This document shows, in pieces, positions 18,257 through 25,491 of a DNA stretch of 64,000 bases. A program made the translations under genes and the position numbers. This stretch comes from Hyphomicrobiales bacterium (GTDB lineage: Bacteria > Pseudomonadota > Alphaproteobacteria > Rhizobiales > Beijerinckiaceae). Numbering within the stretch: the stretch's first letter is position 1; every line of letters starts with the position of its first letter. The DNA is taken from contig CANFLM010000001.1 in assembly GCA_947447895.1 (NCBI GenBank), forward strand, positions 26,875-90,874, in the 5' to 3' direction. Under the pieces are notes generated by a model. The model was not told where the DNA came from. It searched no databases and saw nothing but the letters and a program-made list of their open reading frames with translations.

Positions 18257-18703
18257 TCAGGAGGCTTTGGAGCCTTTCTTGCGGCCGGCATTGGCCTGGC
18301 GCTTCTGGCCGAGGCCCATCGCGAGAGCCAGATTGCTGCGTGCTGCGGCATAGTTTGGTGCAACCATCGGATAGTCGGATGGCAGGCCCCATTTGGCACG
18401 GTATTCTTCGGGGCTCATTTCATACTTGGTACGCAGGTGGCGCTTCAGCGATTTGAACTTTTTGCCGTCTTCCAGGCAGATGATGTAATCGGGGGTTACC
18501 GACTTCTTCACCGAAACTGCCGGTTCCTGATTCTTGACTTCTTCAACCACAGGTTGACCCAACGAGGTCAGTGCCGAGTGGACGTTATGAATGAGATGAG
18601 CCAATTCGCTGGCTGGTACAGAATTATGTGCCACATAGCTGGCAACAATTTCGGCAGCCAATTCGACGATATCCGAATGGTAATGATTGTGTTCGGTGTC
18701 CAT
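18257..18703 (-). CDS. mucR: MucR/Ros family transcriptional regulator
   Basis: 148 residues. MucR proteins bind AT-rich DNA in an H-NS-like manner and control exopolysaccharide, motility and virulence genes in alphaproteobacteria. The N-terminal half (IVELAAEIVASYVAHNSV) is the oligomerisation region. The C-terminal core YIICLEDGKKFKSLKRHL then SPEEYRAKWGLP and YPMVAPNYAAARS is diagnostic. Zinc ligand positions read Cys76, Asp79, His89 and then Lys93-Tyr94: the usual THY histidine is a lysine, so metal binding is doubtful. ATG at 18703 is chosen over an in-frame ATG 27 codons upstream because GGAGAAAAAA precedes it and the family start fits. It has its own terminator downstream. Confidence 0.92.
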   Translation of the reverse strand: MDTEHNHYHSDIVELAAEIVASYVAHNSVPASELAHLIHNVHSALTSLGQPVVEEVKNQEPAVSVKKSVTPDYIICLEDGKKFKSLKRHLRTKYEMSPEEYRAKWGLPSDYPMVAPNYAAARSNLALAMGLGQKRQANAGRKKGSKAS

Positions 18704-19175
18704 TTTTTTCTCCAAAATATTCGATATGGCCAGTGACAAAGCACTTAATACACTGCACATAATCCCATTTGATTGATTAATCAATAAATCCGTTGATATT
18801 TTTTTGGGGAAATAAGATTACAAGATATAGGCCTTGATGATTTTTCTATAAAAATTGTGTTTTTTCATATATTTGTCTGATTATCAGGCGGTTTTTTGTT
18901 CAAAATCAATCATTCGAACGGCTAAGCCTGTATAATGTTATTTTAATTCGGGCGGGATGCGGCACTGCGAAATTTAGATTTTTTTTACTTGTTCCGAATC
19001 TGTGCCTGTCCTGCTCGGGCATTCAATTGGGCAGTATTGTGTTCGATTTATTTCTCTCTAACGAGACGCTCTAAGCAGAAGGAGGACCATCACAGCCTGC
19101 GAACTGCGATGGTCTCGAAGTGACATTGGATCAAACCCCGGACAATCGTCGAGTTTGACTTGTTATCGGTCTGTA
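18704..19175. promoter_or_regulatory. 472-bp AT-rich region upstream of mucR
   Basis: From about 18770 to 18960 the sequence is rich in A and T with T runs (TTTTTTTGGGG, TTTTTCATATATTTG), unlike the GC-rich coding DNA around it. MucR proteins commonly repress their own gene through AT-rich upstream sites, so this is a likely autoregulatory region. Near 19085-19115 an imperfect inverted repeat, GACCATCACAG / CTGCGATGGTC, lies downstream of the glycine-zipper gene on the minus strand and may end that transcript. No ORF with a ribosome site was found. Confidence 0.5.
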
Positions 19176-19448
19176 TTACCGGTTGCGGCAGACACGACGC
19201 TGGTAATATTCGCTGTAATAGCAACGACTGTGCCGATGGGAGCGGGTCATGTCGGCAGCCACAGCGCCAACGGCCGCGCCGGCAACACCGCCGATGATGG
19301 CACCTCCAGCTGTACCCGAAGCTACGCCGCCGATGATCGCACCGCCTGCGCCGCCAATCAACGCGCCTTGCCCCATGCGCTCGTCTCTTGCACTCGCGCA
19401 GGCTCCCAGACACAGGCTCAACGCCGTCACGATAATGATATTTTTCAT
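19176..19448 (-). CDS. glycine-zipper small lipoprotein
   Basis: 90 residues. MKNIIIVTALSLCLGAC is a lipoprotein signal with lipobox LGAC. Then comes a glycine-zipper core, GALIGGAGGAIIGGVASG followed by GGAIIGGVAGAAVGAVA, where G-x-x-x-G spacing forms a membrane-inserting helical hairpin. It ends with a basic, Tyr/Cys-containing tail (HRHSRCYYSEYYQRRVCRNR). Such proteins (YmgG/OsmB-like) sit in the envelope and are often stress-induced. Start ATG 19448 is used because GGAG stands 5 bp upstream; an ATG eight codons earlier lacks a site. Confidence 0.75.
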   Translation of the reverse strand: MKNIIIVTALSLCLGACASARDERMGQGALIGGAGGAIIGGVASGTAGGAIIGGVAGAAVGAVAADMTRSHRHSRCYYSEYYQRRVCRNR

Positions 19449-19602
19449 CTTGCTCTCCATAACAAATTTCAAATTTTAAATCGTCTTGAATAATCGAATT
19501 TATGTTTTGGTAATTCCCATCTTGAATATAAATCGGGCCTCTCATATCAAAATTACGAATTTTTATTTAATTTGAGAGATTTATACTGAAAGTCAGAGGT
19601 AA

Positions 19603-20625
19603 TTATTCATGCAGCCATTGGACGATAGGCGGCCAAAACAGGGTCAATGTTTGATGGCCCATGAATAAAGCGAGATGGCCACAAGGGGCGCGTGACAGTG
19701 TAATGGCATCGGGCGGTGTGCCCACCAGCGCGATGGTGGCCAGAATCTGTTCCATGGAGACGATCCGGTCCTTCTCTCCCGCCAGCAGATAGATCGGGCA
19801 GGTCACCGCTTGCAAATCAACGCGCCGGTCTAGTGCATGGAAGGTTCCTTCAGCCAGCCGGTTATCGCGGTAAAGCCATTGCACGACTTGCCAGAAATAG
19901 GGGGCGGGCAGATCAAGCACGCGTTCGTCCCAGCCTTTGAGCGCATTGATTGCCTGCTTTTGAACCTCCGGCGGGTGTGATTTGGAGATTTGCAAAGCTT
20001 CGTCAATGTTCGAGTCCCGCTCCAGATCATAGGGCCAGAGCCATCGAATATCTCGGCCATGCACAATCGGCTGTGCGAAGAGCCCCCATTGGCTGGCCCA
20101 GTAATCAACCGCCTGCGACAGGCCGAACCTGCTCAGACTTTGTGCCAAGCCCTGGGCTGTCCGCAGGGATCGGGGCAGATGGGCATGAAAATCCACCGGC
20201 GCCCCAGCCATCACCAGGCGCCTGATTTTATTGGGAAACAAAGCGGTATAGATCAAGGACAGCCATCCCCCCTGGCACAAACCGATCAGATTGACCTTGT
20301 CGCCGTGGTGATCAACGATTTGATCCAGCAGTTGCAATTGCGTGCCGATGGTGTGGTTTGCTGATTGGGCGCTCGCAGAAATCCACTCGATCAAACTCAG
20401 CCGCTCGATGCCGGTGGTCTGCAGCACCTCCATCAGGCTGTAACGCGGTGCCAAATCCGCCAAAGTCGCATCGTGCAAAGCCAGCGGCGAGACGACGACT
20501 GTCGGGATCGACGCTGACGGCGAACCGCCGCGCAGTTTCGGGCGCGAATAGTCGTGCACAAGCACACGCTCGGGATCAAAAATCGCGGCTGAATAGGTTC
20601 GTATAGCGTTTAAGGAGGTCATCAT
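19603..20625 (-). CDS. short PhaC-like polyhydroxyalkanoate synthase / alpha-beta hydrolase
   Basis: 340 residues. The nucleophile elbow is GLCQGGW with Cys117, the G-x-C-x-G-G box of PHA synthases, where ordinary hydrolases have Ser. Asp286 (GEKDRIV) and His317 (PCGHLAL) complete the triad. The protein is much shorter than class I PhaC (about 560-600 residues) and starts almost at the catalytic domain, close to class III PhaC in size, but no PhaE or phasin gene adjoins. It could also be a PhaC-like depolymerase/hydrolase. The following minus-strand gap leads to the glycine-zipper gene. Confidence 0.72.
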   Translation of the reverse strand: MMTSLNAIRTYSAAIFDPERVLVHDYSRPKLRGGSPSASIPTVVVSPLALHDATLADLAPRYSLMEVLQTTGIERLSLIEWISASAQSANHTIGTQLQLLDQIVDHHGDKVNLIGLCQGGWLSLIYTALFPNKIRRLVMAGAPVDFHAHLPRSLRTAQGLAQSLSRFGLSQAVDYWASQWGLFAQPIVHGRDIRWLWPYDLERDSNIDEALQISKSHPPEVQKQAINALKGWDERVLDLPAPYFWQVVQWLYRDNRLAEGTFHALDRRVDLQAVTCPIYLLAGEKDRIVSMEQILATIALVGTPPDAITLSRAPCGHLALFMGHQTLTLFWPPIVQWLHE

Positions 20626-20852
20626 CGACAGTCATGCCTTGAAAAGGAACGCGCGAAAACAAATCCCAGCCCGCAGCCAAGCGCGCCGGTGAGGGCCAAG
20701 GGAACACTTGCGGTATCAGTGACGAGGCCGGACTCTCCGGCAAACACTCCGGCCGATCACTTAAGGTGCGACCTCGGCCGGATGTTTTCAGCTGTAGCCA
20801 GCCGGAGCGTGGTGTGGCGCAGCCCATGCTGCTCCGGCTTCAATGCTTGTGG

Positions 20853-21689
20853 TCACATCGCATTTGCAGCAATGCGCTGTTTTTTTTTGGCCAGTGTTTC
20901 CGAAGGTTTTTCGCCGAATTTTTCTTTGTAATACTTTGAAAACAGTGAAGCGCTGGGAAAACCCAGATCGTAAACCAGTGTTGTAATATTCATATTGTCA
21001 TTGGAATTTGTCAGCTTGGTTTTGGCCAGGTTCAGCCGTTCGTTGCGCAGCCATTCGCAAGGCCGGCAGCCGAAATATTTCCTGAAACCGTATTGCAACG
21101 AGCGCGATGACAGGCCGCTGATTTTTTCCATGGTTGTCAGGTTGATCTGGTCTTCGAGATGGGATTTCAGGTATTCGCACAACCGTCTGATTTCCGTGCG
21201 GACACCATAATCCTTGCGGTCATTGATGTGATGGTCTTCAAGCAGGTTTTTGTTCATCATCAGCACAAGTGTGCGATAGATGATCTCGTCGATCCCCGAA
21301 ATTGTCAGGGCACCTTGCTGGCCATTCAGCTGGTCGATCTGATTGAAGATATTCAGAAAAATCTGGTTGAAAGAAATACCGCACATGTAAAGCGGTAAAA
21401 CAACCGAACCTTCCTTGGTTAAATGGTGGTCTGTTGCGGCATCGCTGCCGTTCATGGCGTTGATGGTGTTGTTAAGGCGGCCCAGATCGATGCCAATCGC
21501 TGCCGAGGAGCCTTTGGACGATTTGACGGATTTTTCATGGGACTGGTCAAACAGAATGTTTTCACCCTCGGCCAACCGGAACGATCCATGATGGTTGTTG
21601 TGCTGGTTTTCGCCATTCAAGGGGATCCAGATCTCGCAATCCCGTTCCTCTGTCATTTCAAAATAGAAGGATGAATGGGAGAAGGTCAT
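20853..21689 (-). CDS. AraC family transcriptional regulator
   Basis: 278 residues. The C-terminal ~100 residues are the double helix-turn-helix of AraC/XylS: INLTTMEKISGLSSRSLQYGFRKYFGCRPCEWLR for the first unit and MNITTLVYDLGFPSASLFSKYYKEKFGEKPSETL for the second. The N-terminal part resembles AraC-binding-like cupin domains (CEIWIPLNGENQ, FRLAEGENILFD). It is a paralogue of the AraC gene at 63.0 kb, sharing SGLSSR-x-LQY and EWLR. Upstream DNA is very AT-rich, so MucR-type silencing is plausible. Targets may include the neighbouring polysaccharide locus, by position only. Confidence 0.88.
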   Translation of the reverse strand: MTFSHSSFYFEMTEERDCEIWIPLNGENQHNNHHGSFRLAEGENILFDQSHEKSVKSSKGSSAAIGIDLGRLNNTINAMNGSDAATDHHLTKEGSVVLPLYMCGISFNQIFLNIFNQIDQLNGQQGALTISGIDEIIYRTLVLMMNKNLLEDHHINDRKDYGVRTEIRRLCEYLKSHLEDQINLTTMEKISGLSSRSLQYGFRKYFGCRPCEWLRNERLNLAKTKLTNSNDNMNITTLVYDLGFPSASLFSKYYKEKFGEKPSETLAKKKQRIAANAM

Positions 21690-22763
21690 TATTTTGGTCT
21701 GGTTGATAATTGTCGATGTAAATTTTTACCTGAATTCGTTGTGTGAACCGAGGCTGCTGATTAATCTTAACCGTGGCGAGTGCTTGTCGAATGCCGCGCC
21801 AAAATCTGCAATGTTGTTGAATTTTTCTGCGTTGCTATCGCCAAAAATCAATTGCGGTATGCTTTTGTATTTGTTCATGGTCTAAAAATCCCCAAACGCA
21901 CACTTTTAAAACAAATAGTATCGTCTCAATTTTCAAATTATTATATATTTCATAAATAAAATATATAATTTGCGAAAAATTCGGTTTTCAATTTTTTTTA
22001 TAAATATTTGTATATAAAAATTTTTTGATGTTTTTAATCTAAAATAAAACAAAATATTTTTTTAAATTAAATTAAATAAAATTTTATAATTTAAATTATT
22101 TCTATGATATATATCAATTTAATATTGATATGTAATATAAAAAATAATTATTTTTTAATTTCAATTTCAATTTTTTTATCGGCTAATTTTATTAATTGAT
22201 TGGCTTTCAGTTTGCTCGGACGGGAATAAGTTGTTTGCAGAGGGGTCTTAATAATGTCCCCCACAGGCAAGACGGATACCAGGGTCTTTCTATCCGATTT
22301 GGCCAATTCCCCCGCTTCGAATCGATCCGGTCCGTATTGGCGTTCTGGTTGAAATCCCGAACTGGATCCAGGCTTCCACAACAAGGGGACCTTTGTCGGG
22401 AGCGGACATTAGGATCGCTTCACAGGAAGGATCATCAAAGGATGGCCAATACCCGACCGTGAGGCGCGGATGTTGTCTCTCCCGAGACGGACCTGAGCCA
22501 TCGGCTTGCGTTCGTTCGGAAATTCGGAGGGGCAGGCCTGGCAAGTCGGGCTTGAACGGCTTAGGGAGGTGCCCGGTGCAATACCAGTATATCAAGCGTG
22601 ATGGTGATGATTGCCAATTCCGGCCAGAACCGACCGGCTGATTGTCGCATTCATCATGCCGAGGTCGAAACGGCCTTACATTGCCTTTCAAGAAACCGGA
22701 CAATACCGAATGGCGCGGATACAGATCGGGCCTTGAGATTTCTCTTTTCCATATCGACACGGG
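21690..22763. other. 1.07-kb gap: AT-rich block plus unassigned GC-rich block
   Basis: 21,890-22,190 is extremely AT-rich, with A/T runs and almost no GC, and codes for nothing credible. 22,200-22,760 returns to ordinary GC content and has two long minus-strand readings: one ends EAILMSAPDKGPLVVEAWIQF near 22,340, and a different frame continues SDRKTLVSVLPVGDIIKTPL to a stop at 22,148. Joined by a single frameshift they would make one protein, so this may be a decayed gene of unknown kind. No ribosome site or family was recognised. Confidence 0.4.
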
Positions 22764-22790
22764 CAGGTGATCAAACCGCATGATCACCTG
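22764..22790 (-). terminator. perfect 10-bp stem-loop at the end of the polysaccharide operon
   Basis: CAGGTGATCA (22764-22773), loop AACCGCA, TGATCACCTG (22781-22790). It lies 25 bp beyond the stop codon of the last minus-strand gene of the locus. There is no T-tract on the minus strand, so it is either a factor-dependent 3'-end hairpin or a palindromic protein site. Confidence 0.55.
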
Positions 22791-22814
22791 TATGTGTGTT
22801 GTTTCGAATTCCCG

Positions 22815-23444
22815 TCAAAGAATGATTGTTTTGTCATTGTTCAGTTCGTAATAATTGTCCTGAAAATCCTGGTCAGCGATAATGACAGGATAGTTGTTTT
22901 TGAAATTGAAATGTTTGGTAATATCAATCTGGTGCGAGACAAAATTGACATCGCGGAATTTGAGTGATGATCTGAGTAAAATGAGCGGGTTGTTTGAATT
23001 GAAACTCGCTCTGGTGACGATCTTGTTGTATCTGAGGCACACGACGGGCCGTTCCTGTGAGAAGGTCACAATGCCGACACTGTTGACATCAATATAAAAC
23101 GATATTTTCGGTCTTTCTTCGTCGATATAATATCCCAGCAATCTGTTTTTTGCTTTGAGGATAAAGATGGGCAACCCGGTGTCTTGATCTTCCAATCCCG
23201 TATAGCCGCCGTTTGTCTCCAGCATATATTCAACATTCGACCGGCCTGTGATGATCGATGAAAACAGGAAGGCATGGGAGAAATCAGCTTTGACAATGCT
23301 GGGCTCTTGGGTCCCATAATTCAGCATTTGCGCCAGGATATCATCGCAATAGCTTTCGGATGATTGCTCCGAGGTAATGATCCGTGACACATGCGGAATT
23401 TTATCTTGACGTAAATTCTGAATTTCCTCGAAATAATGTGTCAT
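22815..23444 (-). CDS. hypothetical protein (209 aa)
   Basis: A soluble protein without signal peptide or membrane helix, and no family recognised. It is rich in Asn, Ile and aromatic residues, with beta-rich stretches (PIFILKAKNRLLGYYIDEE, ISFYIDVNSVGIVTF, RPVVCLRYNKIVTRASF). Codon use is more AT-rich than that of the polysaccharide genes, hinting at foreign origin. The start at 23444 (MTHYFEEIQNL) is favoured because GAGGAG lies 6 bp upstream; an ATG 13 codons earlier has none. It is the last gene of the minus-strand series and is separated from the host-attachment-family gene by AT-rich DNA. Confidence 0.65.
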   Translation of the reverse strand: MTHYFEEIQNLRQDKIPHVSRIITSEQSSESYCDDILAQMLNYGTQEPSIVKADFSHAFLFSSIITGRSNVEYMLETNGGYTGLEDQDTGLPIFILKAKNRLLGYYIDEERPKISFYIDVNSVGIVTFSQERPVVCLRYNKIVTRASFNSNNPLILLRSSLKFRDVNFVSHQIDITKHFNFKNNYPVIIADQDFQDNYYELNNDKTIIL

Positions 23445-23601
23445 ATAAAACTCCTCGTTCATGGTGTATGAATGCCATGTCATTGGATGACGGTCATAAA
23501 ATAATAGTTATTAAAATACGAAACAGATATATGGAAAAGTCGATATTGATTTAAATATTATAATATTTACGAAGCATATTTATTCATTATTTGATTAAAT
23601 T

Positions 23602-24048
23602 TTAATTTTTGATAATTTTATTTATAAATAGTTTAATATCATCCATCGTGCTTTTTGTAATATCTTTATCGATTTCCATTGTGGTTCTGGTTTTGAAATC
23701 CACTTCGGTCGCCTGCCGCAACAAGGCCAGTGATCTGGGCGGGGCCACCATAATGATGGCCGCATCCGCATGGGTCTTGGCATAGGCCATAAACTCTTTG
23801 GACAGCATCCGGATAAAACGCATTTTGTCCTGCTCGTGATAATCGGGAGATTCGACGGCACTGGTGGGGCCGCTTTTGTTGCTGGTCCGCCCAGGCGGGC
23901 TGCTGCCCGACAGATGCGAGCTGGCGGCCAGCTCGTTGTGGAATTCACGGTCGATCTTCAGCGTATTGGTGCCATTCACGGCCTGGCTATGCATGATCAG
24001 GCCACGCTTGGCATCGCAGATCAGGATGATATGGCTGATAGGGGGCAT
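23602..24048 (-). CDS. host attachment family protein (BaeRF-type, PF10116)
   Basis: 148 residues. The family was named from an Agrobacterium protein linked to attachment to plant cells, and its fold is related to eRF1-like domains. Seen here: ILICDAKRGLIMHSQ at the start (the usual D-x-x-x-A-R position), an acidic/serine-rich middle, and ADAAIIMVAPPRSLALLRQA in the second half, where the family has its conserved 'APP/ R-x-L-x-x-L-R' block, then TRTTMEIDKDITKS. It lies 40 bp after galE in the same direction, so it may belong to the polysaccharide operon and have a surface-related role. The biochemical function is unknown. Confidence 0.72.
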   Translation of the reverse strand: MPPISHIILICDAKRGLIMHSQAVNGTNTLKIDREFHNELAASSHLSGSSPPGRTSNKSGPTSAVESPDYHEQDKMRFIRMLSKEFMAYAKTHADAAIIMVAPPRSLALLRQATEVDFKTRTTMEIDKDITKSTMDDIKLFINKIIKN

Positions 24049-24088
24049 GGTGTTGTCCTTCGGGTTTCATCCGCAGTGCGGTGTGCAG

Positions 24089-25078
24089 TCAGGCTGAAGA
24101 GGATTGTCCGAGTTTTTTCTCCCATTCGAATGCGTGCCGAACCAATGTGGCCAGATTGTCGTTGCGGGGGACCCAATCGAGCGTGCTACGCAATTTGCTC
24201 GTATTGGCAACCAGCGAGGTCGGATCTCCGGCGCGCTTATCGACCAGGCGGACCGGAAAATCGTACCCTGACACTCTTTTGACGGTTTCAATGACATCGA
24301 AGACCGACGCGCCACGTCCATAGCCGCAATTGATGACAGTGTTGGGATACCCCTGTTTCAGATAGTTCAACGCCTGATAATGCGCATCGACCAGATCAGC
24401 CACATGGATATAGTCGCGGACACAAGAGCCGTCTGCCGTCGGATAGTCGGTGCCATAGACCAGCAATTCAGGCCGCCTCCCGAGGGCTGCTTCGCAAGCG
24501 ACCTTGATCAGATGGGTGGCGTTGCGGGTCGATTGTCCGGTCCGACCCTGCGGATCGGCTCCGGCGACATTGAAATAACGCAATACTGCATAAGTCAGTC
24601 CATGCGCTTGGGCGGCATCCTGCAGCATCCATTCGACCATCAATTTGGACCGGCCATAAGGGGAGGCGGGATTTTTCTCGCTCTCCTCCGTGACCAACGG
24701 ATCCTGTGTATCGCCATAGACCGCTGCTGTGGACGAAAAGATGAAATGCTTCACGCCATGTTTGACAGCCAATGCGATCAGCGTGCGGCTTTTTGAGGTG
24801 TTGTCCCGGTAATAGTCGAGTGGAACGGCTATACTTTCCGGCACAACAATCTTGCCGGCAAAATGGATGATCGCGCTGATCTGATGGTCGCGCAAAATGC
24901 GTTCGACTGTTGGCTCGTCGGCAATATCGCCAACGACCAAGCGCATGTTGCGTGGCACAAGATTGATGTTGCCGGTCGACAGATCATCAAGAATAACAGC
25001 ATCCTGGTTGTTGTCCTGCATCAGCCAGCTCATATGGCTGCCGATATAGCCCGCGCCGCCTGTGATCAAGATTGTCAT
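24089..25078 (-). CDS. galE: UDP-glucose 4-epimerase
   Basis: 329 residues. It interconverts UDP-glucose and UDP-galactose and would supply galactose units to the polysaccharide (as ExoB does for succinoglycan). The NAD-binding motif is GGAGYIGSHM at the N-terminus. The catalytic Ser/Thr-Tyr-x3-Lys appears as FSSTAAVYG and SPYGRSKLMVEW. The substrate loops AVLRYFNVAGADP and DGSCVRDYIHVADL are diagnostic. ATG at 25078 (MTILITGG) is chosen because AAAGG precedes it; a Met five codons earlier is an alternative. The cupin gene upstream ends 32 bp away. Confidence 0.93.
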   Translation of the reverse strand: MTILITGGAGYIGSHMSWLMQDNNQDAVILDDLSTGNINLVPRNMRLVVGDIADEPTVERILRDHQISAIIHFAGKIVVPESIAVPLDYYRDNTSKSRTLIALAVKHGVKHFIFSSTAAVYGDTQDPLVTEESEKNPASPYGRSKLMVEWMLQDAAQAHGLTYAVLRYFNVAGADPQGRTGQSTRNATHLIKVACEAALGRRPELLVYGTDYPTADGSCVRDYIHVADLVDAHYQALNYLKQGYPNTVINCGYGRGASVFDVIETVKRVSGYDFPVRLVDKRAGDPTSLVANTSKLRSTLDWVPRNDNLATLVRHAFEWEKKLGQSSSA

Positions 25079-25110
25079 GGTTCTGCCTTTCATTGGATGG
25101 ATAGCGCGGC

Positions 25111-25488
25111 TTAGGTCCGGCTATAGTCATCTTGGAGCCGCACAATGTCGTTCTCGTCGAGAATGTCGCCTTGCTGCAATTCCAGAATGATCAGATCGGC
25201 GGGCCCGATATTGGCGACACGATGACGGGCCAAAACCGGGATCTGGACATGGTTGCGGGCTACCAGTTCGCTTGTTTGGCCATTGATCTGGACCTGCGCG
25301 CGTCCATCGATTACCAGCCAGTGCTCGCTGCGGTGGTGATGATACTGGAGGGACAGGCGTTGTCCGGGTTTGACCTCGATTTTTTTGACACAAAAGCCTG
25401 CTCCGCTGTCGAGGACGGTCCACTGGCCCCACGGGCGAAGGCCTGTTTCAAAATTGGTGTAATGATTGGTCCTGATCGCGTGCCGCAT
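25111..25488 (-). CDS. cupin, mannose-6-phosphate isomerase type II domain
   Basis: 125 residues, equal to the C-terminal isomerase domain of bifunctional ManC/AlgA enzymes without the nucleotidyltransferase part. Visible: RPWGQWTVLD, VKKIEVKPGQRLSLQYHHHRSEHWLVIDGRA with the metal-binding histidines and glutamate of the first cupin motif, and IPVLARHRVANIG for the second. It may interconvert fructose-6-P and mannose-6-P to feed GDP-mannose synthesis, or act as another sugar isomerase. It lies 3 bp after the polymerase gene stop in the minus-strand operon, so a polysaccharide role is likely. Confidence 0.8.
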   Translation of the reverse strand: MRHAIRTNHYTNFETGLRPWGQWTVLDSGAGFCVKKIEVKPGQRLSLQYHHHRSEHWLVIDGRAQVQINGQTSELVARNHVQIPVLARHRVANIGPADLIILELQQGDILDENDIVRLQDDYSRT

Positions 25489-25491
25489 GGC

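Noticed and set aside
20576..20827. 83-codon minus-strand reading between the AraC and PhaC-like genes
   Set aside because: It has no ribosome site or family likeness and overlaps the start of the PhaC-like gene, so it is left out as non-coding.
23602..24048. host-attachment-family protein as a phage attachment gene
   Set aside because: The name comes from bacterial attachment to plant hosts. No phage structural or integrase genes are anywhere in the window.
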